A stretch of DNA of 16,213 bases from positions 1 through 16,213 of the forward strand of contig JABANP010000817.1 of assembly GCA_013115135.1 (NCBI GenBank), read 5' to 3'. This stretch comes from Perkinsus olseni. Taxonomy: Eukaryota > Perkinsozoa > Perkinsida > Perkinsidae. The notes below the pieces were generated by a model. It did no database searches, was not told the origin of the DNA, and saw nothing but the letters and a program-made list of their open reading frames with translations. Of this stretch, positions 9,375-16,213 are shown one piece after another. A program made the position numbers and the translations under genes. Position 1 is the first letter of the stretch. Each line of letters begins with the position of its first letter.

Positions 9375-9544
9375 GGCGTGGACCACGGGTCGTGAAAGTA
9401 ACCAGGACACGCCGGAACGCTCTCATGTCCGCACTGCACCGTTTTCTCGTATATGGAGTACACACTACGACCCCCGGCTCTCTGACGACAACATCAGTAA
9501 CACTCGGTCATTCAATGAGCCAGAAACGAACTATTCTAACTCAC

Positions 9545-10098
9545 TGCAAGGACGGAAGAGATGTGAAGCTCTCGTACTACAGGCTGACGGTGCGCTGCCA
9601 TGCTCATCTCGACACAAGTAAGATAGTATTACGAAATTCGAGTATCGAATTACACCAGATCCAAGATGACACAGATGGCGTCCATGCACGTACGTACGCG
9701 CGCGCATAGGAATATACAAGAGACGCTAAGAAGGCAAGGGATGCGCGATGTGAGATGCTGTGACGGCGGTCCTTGCGTTGCAATACCATCACCAAACTCT
9801 GTCTTATCAGATGACTCGTTAGGGCCCCCTTGAATCGTGCTGCAGGTTATAAACAGCTCGTTGATAGCAATGTTAGCATGCGGTTTGTAGCCCGTCAGGG
9901 CGGCCCATCCTGTCGTGGATATAGGGACTGACAATTCGCAGCGACTAGCCCTGCTGCAAGGCGTTTTCAGGGCTATACTTCTCGCTTTATGAATGAGCGG
10001 ACTCGCCGACACTGATAAGCCGGAAGAGTGGTACTGGCGGGACTGATAGACTCGCCAATAGATTTCGCACAGGTTTCGGCACCATGTGTATAGCAATA
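9545..10098 (-). CDS. Gene I: two internal exons of an unidentified Cys-rich protein
   Basis: Exons 9979-10098 (acceptor CTCTCTTCTTCAG, donor GTATAG, reading YCYTHGAETCAKSIGES...YQCRRVRSFIKRE) and 9545-9725 (acceptor CCTTGCCTTCTTAG, donor GTGAGT). Both acceptors have strong pyrimidine tracts and the phases match (0-0). The second exon is cysteine- and histidine-containing (HGRHLCHLGSG, LSYLCRDEHG, SACSTRASHLFRPC) but has no zinc-finger spacing I can name. It contains a 25-bp alternating purine-pyrimidine tract. The 3' end is unresolved: acceptors near 9480 lead into frames that run across the proposed gene F start. The 5' end lies somewhere between 10099 and 10280. A continuous frame also spans this whole region, so the splicing is provisional. 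Confidence 0.35.
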
Positions 10099-10399
10099 CT
10101 GAAGAAGAGAGCGTTTCCTGGTCGAAGTTAATGCGAGGAGGATTCGGGTAATCATTACTCGGTAATGCAAAATCTGAAATCGGGAAGTCTATCTCTCGAA
10201 CTGCGGCTGCGCTTCGCGGAGCTCTCGTGGAGTACTGAGAATCGTCCTTGAAAGAGCGCACTGACCCGGATAGGTGAAATTCTGAGTGTTCATGAAAGCT
10301 CGGCCGTTCATTCGTAGTATCGCAGTTGGGCCGGAAGCGAGGTCGTCTTTCAGCGTGCGTCTAAAGGGGATAATTTTATGCTTTGGAGTTGAGCCGTCT
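10099..10399. other. Strand-switch region between divergent genes
   Basis: Minus-strand exons lie to the left and plus-strand exons to the right. The left part (10141-10260) is open in two minus-strand frames, so it may hold a 5' exon of gene I. The plus-strand part (10281-10399) looks like promoter or leader sequence. No TATA box or clear element is seen. Confidence 0.35.
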
Positions 10400-10840
10400 A
10401 TGGAGGAATCTTTGACCGTCCTGCGACCTCGGTTTCAGATCGGTCTTCTCGGTTTCACTCTGTGTGTTTTTCTCTCTGTTGGCATTGGCTGGCACACTAC
10501 TGTTGGATATTATCCTCGGATATAATAGGTGATAGAAAATGGTACTACTGAGGATCGAATGCGAGGCGTTTCTCAGTGTTATACACTGGTTGGCGCTTGG
10601 CGGGATAGAGGGTCTCAGCACGCTATTCTGGATAGCATTCATCCGAGTGAAGCGTCAGAAAGTGCTGTGGTGCTTTTGTGCGTGGTGATGAAAGTCAGTT
10701 ACATCATCCCTGTTTCCACCATCGATTGTCTTCAGCTCCTTGTATAGTATCATCCTCCTGGGAGGAGCGGTGATAACTACTATTGCTTTTATAGTCGTTT
10801 ACCCTTGGTTGGACGATTTCTCCCAGAGCATGTGCGACAG
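10400..10840 (+). CDS. Gene P: multi-pass membrane protein, 5' part
   Basis: Firm exons: 10536-10684 and 10736-10840, joined by a 51-nt intron (donor GTGATG, acceptor GTCTTCAG, phase 2). They encode two membrane helices: AFLSVIHWLALGGIEGLSTLFWIAF, a short basic loop (IRVKRQK), VLWCFCAC, then SLYSIILLGGAVITTIAFIVV followed by an acidic outer segment with Cys. An upstream exon from ATG 10400 gives another helix (QIGLLGFTLCVFLSVGIG) and could join in phase 0, but its donor is unclear; alternatively translation starts at ATG 10539. Three helices with a small basic loop between the second and third recall tetraspanin-like topology, but no CCG motif is seen, so I do not assign it. After 10840 the frame stays open to 10972 (Cys-containing), or splices at GTGTGAG. 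Confidence 0.55.
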
Positions 10841-10923
10841 GTGTGAGAATCCTGCTAGAATTGGAGGTGGATCGAGGTACTGTACATCAAGCTTTCTACC
10901 GCGGGAAATCCTTTCGGGTTCGT

Positions 10924-10940
10924 ATTGTGGTAACCACAAT
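10924..10940. repeat. 17-bp palindrome with one central base
   Basis: ATTGTGGT-A-ACCACAAT is a perfect inverted repeat. A possible splice donor (GTAACC) lies across its centre. Confidence 0.55.
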
Positions 10941-10976
10941 GTGGTTGGGCACATCCCCGGATACAGACACTGACCT

Positions 10977-11043
10977 AGAGGGGAGAGCGGAGCATGGACT
11001 CCCCTCTGCATTATAGAGGGGAGTGCATTGCAGAGTCTGCAAT
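10977..11043. repeat. Block of four mutually exclusive hairpins
   Basis: AGAGGGGAG occurs at 10977-10985 and again at 11015-11023. Between them CTCCCCTCT (10999-11007) can pair with either copy; with the second, 10 bp form (10998-11007 with 11015-11024). Its end, CTCTGCA (11004-11010), can instead pair with TGCAGAG (11029-11035). ATTGCAGA-G-TCTGCAAT (11027-11043) forms a further hairpin. A candidate 3' splice site (CAG at 11031-11033) lies inside the last two. Confidence 0.6.
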
Positions 11044-11807
11044 CATTTCATTCGCTCTCGGCGTCCTTAATGAATACCATTCGGAAGGAAAATGAGAATT
11101 CCCGGTGTTCTGAGCGGTGTCTTGACAATCCAGGGAGTTTGAAATCCGAAATTCGGAGAATTGCGCGATTTCGGCAACTCTCGCGGAGACAGCGATTGCC
11201 ATTCCTATGGTCGCAAAGTCTCGTGCTGCTTTTTCCGAGCCCTCGCGATCCATGATTTTCTGTAAGAGCCTTAGAATGGGGTATGGTTCGGTTGCTAGGG
11301 CGTAACATGATTCCAGGCCGATTCCGACGATCGGTTGCGAGGATGCCTGCGAGATGGCCGCCGTCCTCACAACCTACAATTCGTGGCTCACCGTAAGACC
11401 GCATGATCATATCATCTCCCCAGCGATGTCGTGGTGTCGTTGGTCGTTTTGGAATTAGGACATGGACTGGTAGGCCTTGTAGTCAAGTATCTCACTTCAA
11501 ACTCGAATAAATGATTCCGTAAGAGTGTCACGTCAATGGATCATCCCAGAACGCACACTATTCAGCTTTAAACTTTCCTCGCTGAGCCATCTCTCACAGG
11601 GATCAGGGCTCAGAGTTCCGAAGTCGGCGAGAAAGCCGCCGAAATCCTTGAAATCCACGCGTTGTTGTCGATGAGTCCTTAATTTTGCCTTTTCATGGGC
11701 GCTAGAGTCGCAAACATTCTCCAGCAACAGCCAACGTTTGTTTCATAGTTGTAATACTAGTGGTACTGTCACTGCTCTCATAAGCAGACTCTGTCCTTCC
11801 CGTGCAG

Positions 11808-12566
11808 GCAAGGCTCTTCTTGACGCTCGTTCAACTTGGATGTTTCTGCTGCACTTTCCCGGTACTATCTGGGACTGGGACTTACTTTTTGATCGGGAAC
11901 GCGAGATCCCGATACACTTATCCGGGATCGTGAACTTTTATCACATTACAGCTGATAGTAGAATAATAATGCCGTAGGATTTAGTGTTACGATGGTAATG
12001 ATATAAAAGACGTGAATGGGAAATTCTCGCCGCAAGAAGTTGTGGCGCGAAGTAACTTAATCGTAAGACGGCGCGGTTAGGTTGCGATAAATTGATTGGA
12101 TATTGAGTATCCGGAGCGGTTTAGCGCCATGAAAGGTTCATCTCTGCCAGAAACTCTCTAGTTTCCCGCGGGTAGGTGCTTGAGCTGAATTGTATTATGG
12201 CTGTCAGAATGGCTGTCGCATCTACTCCAGAATGTCGCGCGATGAGGAAACGCGAAGGCGGGCGGAGGCGTATGAAATAGATAAAACTGTGGCTTACTTC
12301 AAAGCGTTGGCGGAAATGAACATCACAACTGAGGAGGATGAAGAGGGTGATGAAAAAGCTCAAGCGGAGAAAGGTAGGCGAGAGATTACAGAATATATGC
12401 CGGCATTGTTAACATGTGGGAGGTTCAGTTAGATGATTTTAACGATGGAGTCTCAGAGTAAAGGGGTCTAGGGGAGTCGTCTCACGTTTTTGCAGGGGAT
12501 AATGTTGGTGAGAGTGGATTGCGTCGGAGGAGATCGTCGATCGCCAAGGCCGCGGCTCAGCAGTGA
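11808..12566 (+). CDS. Gene P or separate gene: 3' exons ending in a basic tail
   Basis: Firm exons: 12208-12373 (acceptor GGCTGTCAG, donor GTAGGC) and 12496-12566 (acceptor TTTTTGCAG, stop TGA), joined across 122 nt in phase 1. They encode a charged cytosolic-type segment: SRMSRDEETRRRAEAYEIDK, VAYFKALAEMN, an acidic run TTEEDEEGDE, then RRRRSSIAKAAAQQ, which looks like a basophilic kinase site. An upstream exon 11808-11861 (strong acceptor TGTCCTTCCCGTGCAG, donor GTACTA, phase 0) would add a hydrophobic ARLFLTLVQLGCFCCTFP, making this the cytosolic tail of a membrane protein, perhaps gene P. That link is inference. If the tail exon stands alone, ATG at 12232 could be the start of a 70-residue protein. 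Confidence 0.6.
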
Positions 12567-12919
12567 GAATGCAATCGACCATTGGTGGCAGCAATCGCGA
12601 ATCTTTGTAGATTCAGAAGGCGATGGAATCTTGGAGATGAGAGCGGGGTAAAGTCCAATCGCCCGTCCTTTCGACGTATCGATGAGGTCTCGGACGCGGA
12701 GGACGACGAAATGCGAGTCATAACATTCTCGGATTGACTTTTCGCTTGCGTCTACGGTAGAGGGTCTACCGTCTCGTTATGTTCATATGAAACTTGGTCT
12801 CATTACATGCTCTCTGCTTGGGCGCATCTATTTTCTCGGATTTGTGTTGTCAATGTTTCTGGTTCCGACATAATTTGTATCTCACAGTGTGTAATCCGAG
12901 ATACTCCTGTCCTTAATCT
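12567..12919. other. Intergenic, one hairpin, no gene recognised
   Basis: About 353 bases between the gene P tail and the next start codon. It contains ACGGTAGA-GGG-TCTACCGT (12754-12772), a perfect 8-bp stem. Neither strand shows an exon with good splice signals. Confidence 0.4.
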
Positions 12920-13180
12920 ATGGCCGCCACCTTGCGGAGGATGTTCCTCCTGCTACTCTGCGGTGTGAACATGGTGAGCTGGCCGAGAATCTCTGGGGCG
13001 AGCGGGCTCGAATATCTTCGTCAGACACGCGGCTTGCGGCGGCGCCGAAACTTGGAACCGATCGGCGCTGATGATTGGGGTGATGCTAAATTAAGCTCAG
13101 TTGTAGGAACGAGCTGGAACTCTGTTCTTGACCACTTGAATGCAGATAAGAAATATACTAGATGGATCGAGGGGCGCTGA
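12920..13180 (+). CDS. Small putative secreted protein, Arg-rich after the leader
   Basis: ATG at 12920 opens MAATLRRMFLLLLCGVNM, which resembles a signal peptide or a mitochondrial/membrane leader. A 51-nt intron is predicted (12974-13024, donor GTGAGC, acceptor CTTCGTCAG); because 51 is a multiple of three the frame is open with or without splicing (69 or 86 residues). The mature part begins TRGLRRRRNLEP and continues with DDWGDAKLSS and SVLDHLNADKKYTRW before TGA. I do not recognise it. The 3' part overlaps other open frames, including one from ATG 13162 (RGALNQDAAARYLRLSELMT) that ends at a GTGAGA donor (13233), so these exons may instead be read differently. The intron length matches the short intron class in neighbouring genes. 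Confidence 0.4.
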   Translation: MAATLRRMFLLLLCGVNMVSWPRISGASGLEYLRQTRGLRRRRNLEPIGADDWGDAKLSSVVGTSWNSVLDHLNADKKYTRWIEGR

Positions 13181-13469
13181 ACCAGGACGCGGCAGCTCGC
13201 TACTTACGACTTTCGGAGCTGATGACGGCAGGGTGAGATAGGCCATTACTCAGCTGAATTTTCCTATGCCGCTATGATCGGCTCCGATATTGCTAGTCTA
13301 GCATGATCCGATCATGATGATCGTCGTGTTACCGGATTACATTCTCGATAAACTCATTTTGGGGCCCACAAGATTGATGATCGGTACGTGAACTGCCCTG
13401 GCCTCTGGTGTCGTAGCCTCGTCAACGTAATCAGCTAAATATTTTTGATCTTCAACGTGCACAGGAATA
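13181..13469. other. Intergenic or intronic, no gene recognised
   Basis: Contains several GATC/CATGATC-rich near-palindromes (about 13270-13330) and a possible acceptor (CGTGCACAG) at 13464 that would serve a plus-strand frame opposite the gene J exon. Nothing else is supported. Confidence 0.3.
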
Positions 13470-13598
13470 TTATACAAGGCCGAAGAGATCTATGACGTAC
13501 TTCATAGTGGATCCATCCCCTCCAACCTCAACCTGCAACTCCATAACAACTCCTCGATACTGCCAATTCCATTGATTCTCATACTTGCGGATCATCCT
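13470..13598 (-). CDS. Gene J: probable last exon of an unidentified protein
   Basis: Acceptor CTGCTCCCAG at the 5' end and stop TAA at 13472-13470 enclose 42 residues: RMIRKYENQWNWQYRGVVME, then LQVEVGGDG and a final MKYVIDLFGLV. The strand-turn-strand pattern ending in YVIDLFG is faintly like the C-terminal KA1-type fold of some kinases, but this is weak and I do not assign it. No upstream exon was found: the sequence to the right is the hairpin-rich block. The plus strand is also open here (acceptor CACAG at 13464, reading ILYKAEEIYDVLHSGSIP), so the coding strand is uncertain. Confidence 0.35.
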   Translation of the reverse strand, partial: RMIRKYENQWNWQYRGVVMELQVEVGGDGSTMKYVIDLFGLV

Positions 13599-13818
13599 CT
13601 GGGAGCAGCACGCTCTTCATGAACACTTCATCCCGAGATAGCGCAGGAAGGCATGGATTCAACGCGCTGTCGTGCTTCTGTAGTTAGAGTAGCGGTTACG
13701 TCATACGGCGACCTTTGACGACGTCAGACTGACGTGGCTGATAACACCCCATGACAATGGACTGCACGTTCGAAGGCGGATAGGTCAAACCAGAGTTTTC
13801 CCTCCCCGAGCACTATTA

Positions 13819-13859
13819 TTTCTTTCCTATTCTTTCTTCCCGGAAAGAAAGGAAAGAAA
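13819..13859. repeat. Polypyrimidine/polypurine hairpin, 17 bp
   Basis: TTTCTTTCCT (13819-13828) and TTCTTTC (13830-13836) pair with GAAAGAA (13843-13849) and AGGAAAGAAA (13850-13859), leaving one bulged A and a six-base loop. All pyrimidines lie on one arm and all purines on the other, apart from the bulge. Confidence 0.65.
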
Positions 13860-13941
13860 CAAGGTTCGGTTTCTTCCTGGCATCAATGTGCAGGCAGAAG
13901 GAATGTGCAGGAAGATGTGTGTGGTAGGAGGAGGCTATCGC

Positions 13942-13979
13942 TTCGTTTCCAGGGAAGAAAGAACCCTGGGTCAAACGAA
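13942..13979. repeat. Two-part hairpin, 7 + 6 bp
   Basis: TTCGTTT (13942-13948) pairs with AAACGAA (13973-13979) and CCAGGG (13949-13954) with CCCTGG (13964-13969). A three-base bulge and a nine-base purine loop remain. Confidence 0.6.
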
Positions 13980-14036
13980 TAATTCCGGAGGAAGAGTTAA
14001 CCCATTACTGGGTGCTTCGGAGAAATAGAGTCTTAT

Positions 14037-14053
14037 AGTGACTGGCAGTCACT
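14037..14053. repeat. 17-bp palindrome with one central base
   Basis: AGTGACTG-G-CAGTCACT is perfect. It is one of the series of palindromes in the 13.8-14.27 kb block. Confidence 0.65.
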
Positions 14054-14126
14054 GTCAAGAGGTTCCTGGAGACTTCCGGACCCAACCCTTGTTTTCGACC
14101 TCTGGCTATCGACCGAGTCACATTCT

Positions 14127-14144
14127 GGTTACTCGGTAACCGAG
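14127..14144. repeat. Two overlapping palindromes
   Basis: GGTTAC-TCG-GTAACC (14127-14141) overlaps CTCGGT-A-ACCGAG (14132-14144). Only one can form at a time in a single strand. Confidence 0.6.
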
Positions 14145-14229
14145 CGGCATTCGGCCAAGGGCAAGGCCCGTCCCCTCACCCGGAACTAGTGTTAGATTGT
14201 GCCCAGTCGTTCGCACAGGATTCTCGCGA

Positions 14230-14264
14230 GCTTCCTGCGGCAGGAATCCTGCCGGTCAGGAAGC
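14230..14264. repeat. Nested palindrome
   Basis: Outer arms GCTTCCTG (14230-14237) and CAGGAAGC (14257-14264) enclose a complete inner palindrome GCAGGA-A-TCCTGC (14240-14252), giving a long stem with small internal loops. Confidence 0.65.
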
Positions 14265-14300
14265 GACCCTAACGATCCGTACTAATCCATTTACGATCAG

Positions 14301-16006
14301 GTTTCTGGCGGCAACTCGGTGCGATCTTCGGAGGACTATCAGGCGATAGTGCGAGACGTGGGCAAACCATGATGATTTATCCGTTGTACTTTTATACTTA
14401 GGTCGAGGATGCACTGAACGCTGGCGATTCTCGGAGAATACGATCTGATAATGTGAGCTTCGCATTGACTTCTTACGAAGATTCGTTTTCCCAGGCCGAA
14501 CCGAGAACGATAGTAGTGAAGCGACGAAACCATCGGCGGGAAAAATCGAATTTCATCGAGCAGGTGAGGAACGCGGAATGTAGATCTATTGTACATCCGA
14601 AGAAGATGGTCGGTTCATACAAACCTCCTGAAAGTTACTTCCATTTTCCGTGTGTTTTATCTCTCCTAAGGGATGTCCTTTCTATGTTGGTGACATCCAC
14701 TGACGTCCGAATCGATATTTAAGCCGTCGATACTGTCATCCTGTACATCATTTTGGGCATTTTCGTGTACCATCTTGGCCGCGAGTATTCATACTCCTCA
14801 TTATTCTTTCCGGATGGTACTCGAATAGTACTGAATCACTGTATTTCATAGCGCCTTTCGGTAAAATCGTTCGTAAAGTCTCTCGTCATTCATCATGAAT
14901 GATTCATGAACTGCTCAGCACCTTGAAGGTGAAGTTCTTCCGTGTCGTCATTATGGCGGTCATGTGAGACGTGCCCTTTAACAACGTCCCGTCATGACAG
15001 ACATTGTGATGCGACGCGTTGGCCTAGCGTGGTGTGAAATAATATCACCGGCCTTTTAGAATACTGTGAACTATCATCAGCCATCCTCGGCCGTGGTTGA
15101 AGAAGTCGACGAAGTGTTATCGCTAGTAGCGGATTATATCGATTTGGAGAGAGAAGTTGGAGACAAGCTTGAAAGATACGTCGAAGATTTGGCAGCCGCC
15201 ACTAAGTGAGTCAGCTCTCTTGATTTTTACATTATGGCCGTCCTCTCGGTCACAGAATCATTTTCGTTACAATTCGAGTCTGGCTTGAATTTGAAATGCA
15301 TTCGACCGGAGTTTTCGCTCCGAACGAGGAACTTCGACAAGTTGGTGATGAGTGTCTCGCCAGCATTCGTGTACAACTCAGCTTGGCCGCTATCGCTGTC
15401 TTCTTCCTCGAAGGCTAGTTGCAAAGTAGCGCATTGAGCCAGCATGAGATTGAATGCTATATCTCTGGGCAGCAATTTCTCTGCAGCGATAATGCAATTC
15501 GCGTGAATTTATGGATTTGGAGGGTCGAAACGGGAGCACTCGGAACCTTCCGGTCCGAAGACCAGGTATATTTCGTTTTTCTCAGGTCGGGGTTGTCTTC
15601 GAGTGTCGCCGATCCCCAACAAGTTCACCAATCTGCTGAGAATCTGCAGCAGCTCGCCGACGACTACGAACAATTGGGCGAAGATTTGAGAGATGATCGT
15701 GACATTCTCTCGAAAGTGCGAAGATACCTCGAGCTTCTCTCTGAGGATCCGAGGTCCCACCGATCCTTGCAGAGGTTGTTGAAACCGCTGGATCGTCTAG
15801 TGCGCAACACGCACGCCTTGCAAGACGTCCACCGGGAACTCAGGCCGGTGGTTGAGGGACTGCAGCGGAATGACGTCTCCGCCACGTCTTTGTCTTTTGA
15901 TGAAGTGGAGGTGACGGATCGACTGAGATCGATTGATCACGTTTATTCCGACTTATCGTCGGGCTTTGATTCTCTCGCTTATAGTGTGATAGTCAGTGCT
16001 ATCTAG
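14301..16006 (+). CDS. Gene Q: acidic coiled-coil protein, 5' end unresolved
   Basis: Exons: 14301-14357, 14402-14452, 14495-14563, 15081-15205, 15586-16006 (TAG), or the last ends at 15985 and splices by a 39-nt intron to 16025-16087. All joins are in phase (0, 0, 0, 2). Donors GTGGGC, GTGAGC, GTGAGG and GTGAGT; acceptors GATCAG, ACTTAG, TTTTCCCAG, TATCATCAG and GTTTTTCTCAG. Introns 44, 42, 517 and 380 nt. At least 240 residues are visible: an acidic/basic linker (VEDALNAGDSRRIRS, IVVKRRNHRREKSNF), then long amphipathic helices rich in Glu, Asp, Leu and Arg (EEVDEVLSLVADYIDLEREV; QSAENLQQLADDYEQLGEDL; LLKPLDRLVRNTHALQDVHR). This is typical of a rod-like cytoskeletal, spindle or tethering protein. 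I do not recognise the family. The first exon is upstream of 14301 and not found. Confidence 0.72.
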
Positions 16007-16087
16007 CTATGCCATGGGGCACAGTATTTTGAGAAGCAAGAAGTGTTGAGTTCGGTAGTTTGCACGCAAGCGCAAGGAGGGTCTTAG

Positions 16088-16213
16088 ATCGATAGTATTT
16101 AGAGTGACGAGTTGTCTCTACGGAATGCACGTCATCATGCTCCAAGAAGACTGTCAGACAAATATGACATTCATGAATCGCTTCGCTCCGCTGATAAATT
16201 TGCGGCGCGATTT
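16088..16213. other. Right edge, no gene recognised
   Basis: Downstream of gene Q. No poly(A) signal or exon is visible before the window ends. Confidence 0.3.

Larger units (their letters stand above)
10841..11807. other. Unresolved stretch with candidate exons on both strands
   Basis: Plus strand: acceptors at 11033 (GTGCATTGCAG; two usable frames, one reading SAIISFALGVLNEYH) and 11609 (CTCTCACAG, reading SSEVGEKAAEILEIHALLS), and AATAAA near 11506. Minus strand: open frames over 11011-11410 (including PYPILRLLQKIMDREGSE in one frame and MIMRSYGEPRIVGCEDGG in another) and over 11533-11727 (VDFKDFGGFLADFGTLSP, with a GTGAGA donor). I could not choose between them, since neither strand gives a fully phased chain. 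The block 10977-11043 holds competing hairpins. Confidence 0.3.
13599..14300. other. Non-coding hairpin-rich stretch upstream of gene Q
   Basis: No convincing exon on either strand. From 13819 to 14264 it carries at least five strong inverted repeats, listed separately where large. The beginning (13599-13800) is ordinary sequence. A near-consensus TCTCGCGAG element lies at about 14222-14230. It may be the gene Q promoter and leader, a mobile-element remnant or a structured RNA; no known RNA family was recognised. Confidence 0.4.

Noticed and set aside
9650..10261. 203-codon minus-strand ORF, the longest in the window
   Set aside because: It has no recognisable domain, spans strong splice acceptors that favour another frame, and this region is open in several frames at once. 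I kept the spliced gene I model instead, at low confidence.
12920..13180. Oomycete RXLR-type effector
   Set aside because: A leader followed by RGLR looks suggestive, but the motif falls in a simple Arg run, there is no EER-like follow-up, and the neighbourhood (ALKBH1, minimal introns) gives no support for an oomycete.
1..16213. Prokaryotic, viral or plasmid DNA; CRISPR array; transposase
   Set aside because: No long ORFs, no ribosome-binding sites, no direct-repeat array, no transposase or polymerase motifs; spliced ALKBH1 and a CCA-less tRNA show a eukaryotic nuclear genome.

Overview
The window is nuclear DNA from an intron-rich, compact eukaryote. No bacterial or archaeal operon is present. 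The longest uninterrupted open frames turn out to be mixtures of exon and intron, and real genes appear only when short exons are joined across GT...AG introns. Many introns are only 42-56 nt. Base composition looks close to 50% GC and CpG is not visibly depleted. The single tRNA has no encoded CCA. This suits a small invertebrate with an unmethylated genome, or possibly a protist. I cannot name the organism from this sequence.

The left two thirds (1 to about 10,100) is a head-to-tail series of genes on the minus strand. Gene A runs off the left edge. A complete eight-exon ALKBH1 homologue (952-3699) follows; it is the one gene I can assign confidently, with every catalytic residue of the AlkB fold present. 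Then come gene C (coiled-coil protein), gene D, gene G (single-pass membrane protein), gene F and gene I; I recognise none of these families. A tRNA-Val(CAC) gene lies on the plus strand inside ALKBH1 intron 1, and a long hairpin lies inside ALKBH1 intron 6.

Around 10.1-10.4 kb the coding strand switches and the right third is mainly plus-strand: a multi-pass membrane protein (10536-10840, perhaps with 10400 upstream), a gene whose last two exons end at 12566, a small signal-peptide ORF (12920-13180), and a long acidic coiled-coil gene (14301-16006 or 16087). One short minus-strand exon (13470-13598) sits between them. From 13.8 to 14.27 kb there is a non-coding stretch packed with strong hairpins.

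Exon joins rest on three things checked by hand: splice signals, matching intron phase, and a sensible protein on both sides. They have no transcript support. Only ALKBH1 also has homology to confirm the joins. No shared pathway for these genes can be inferred.
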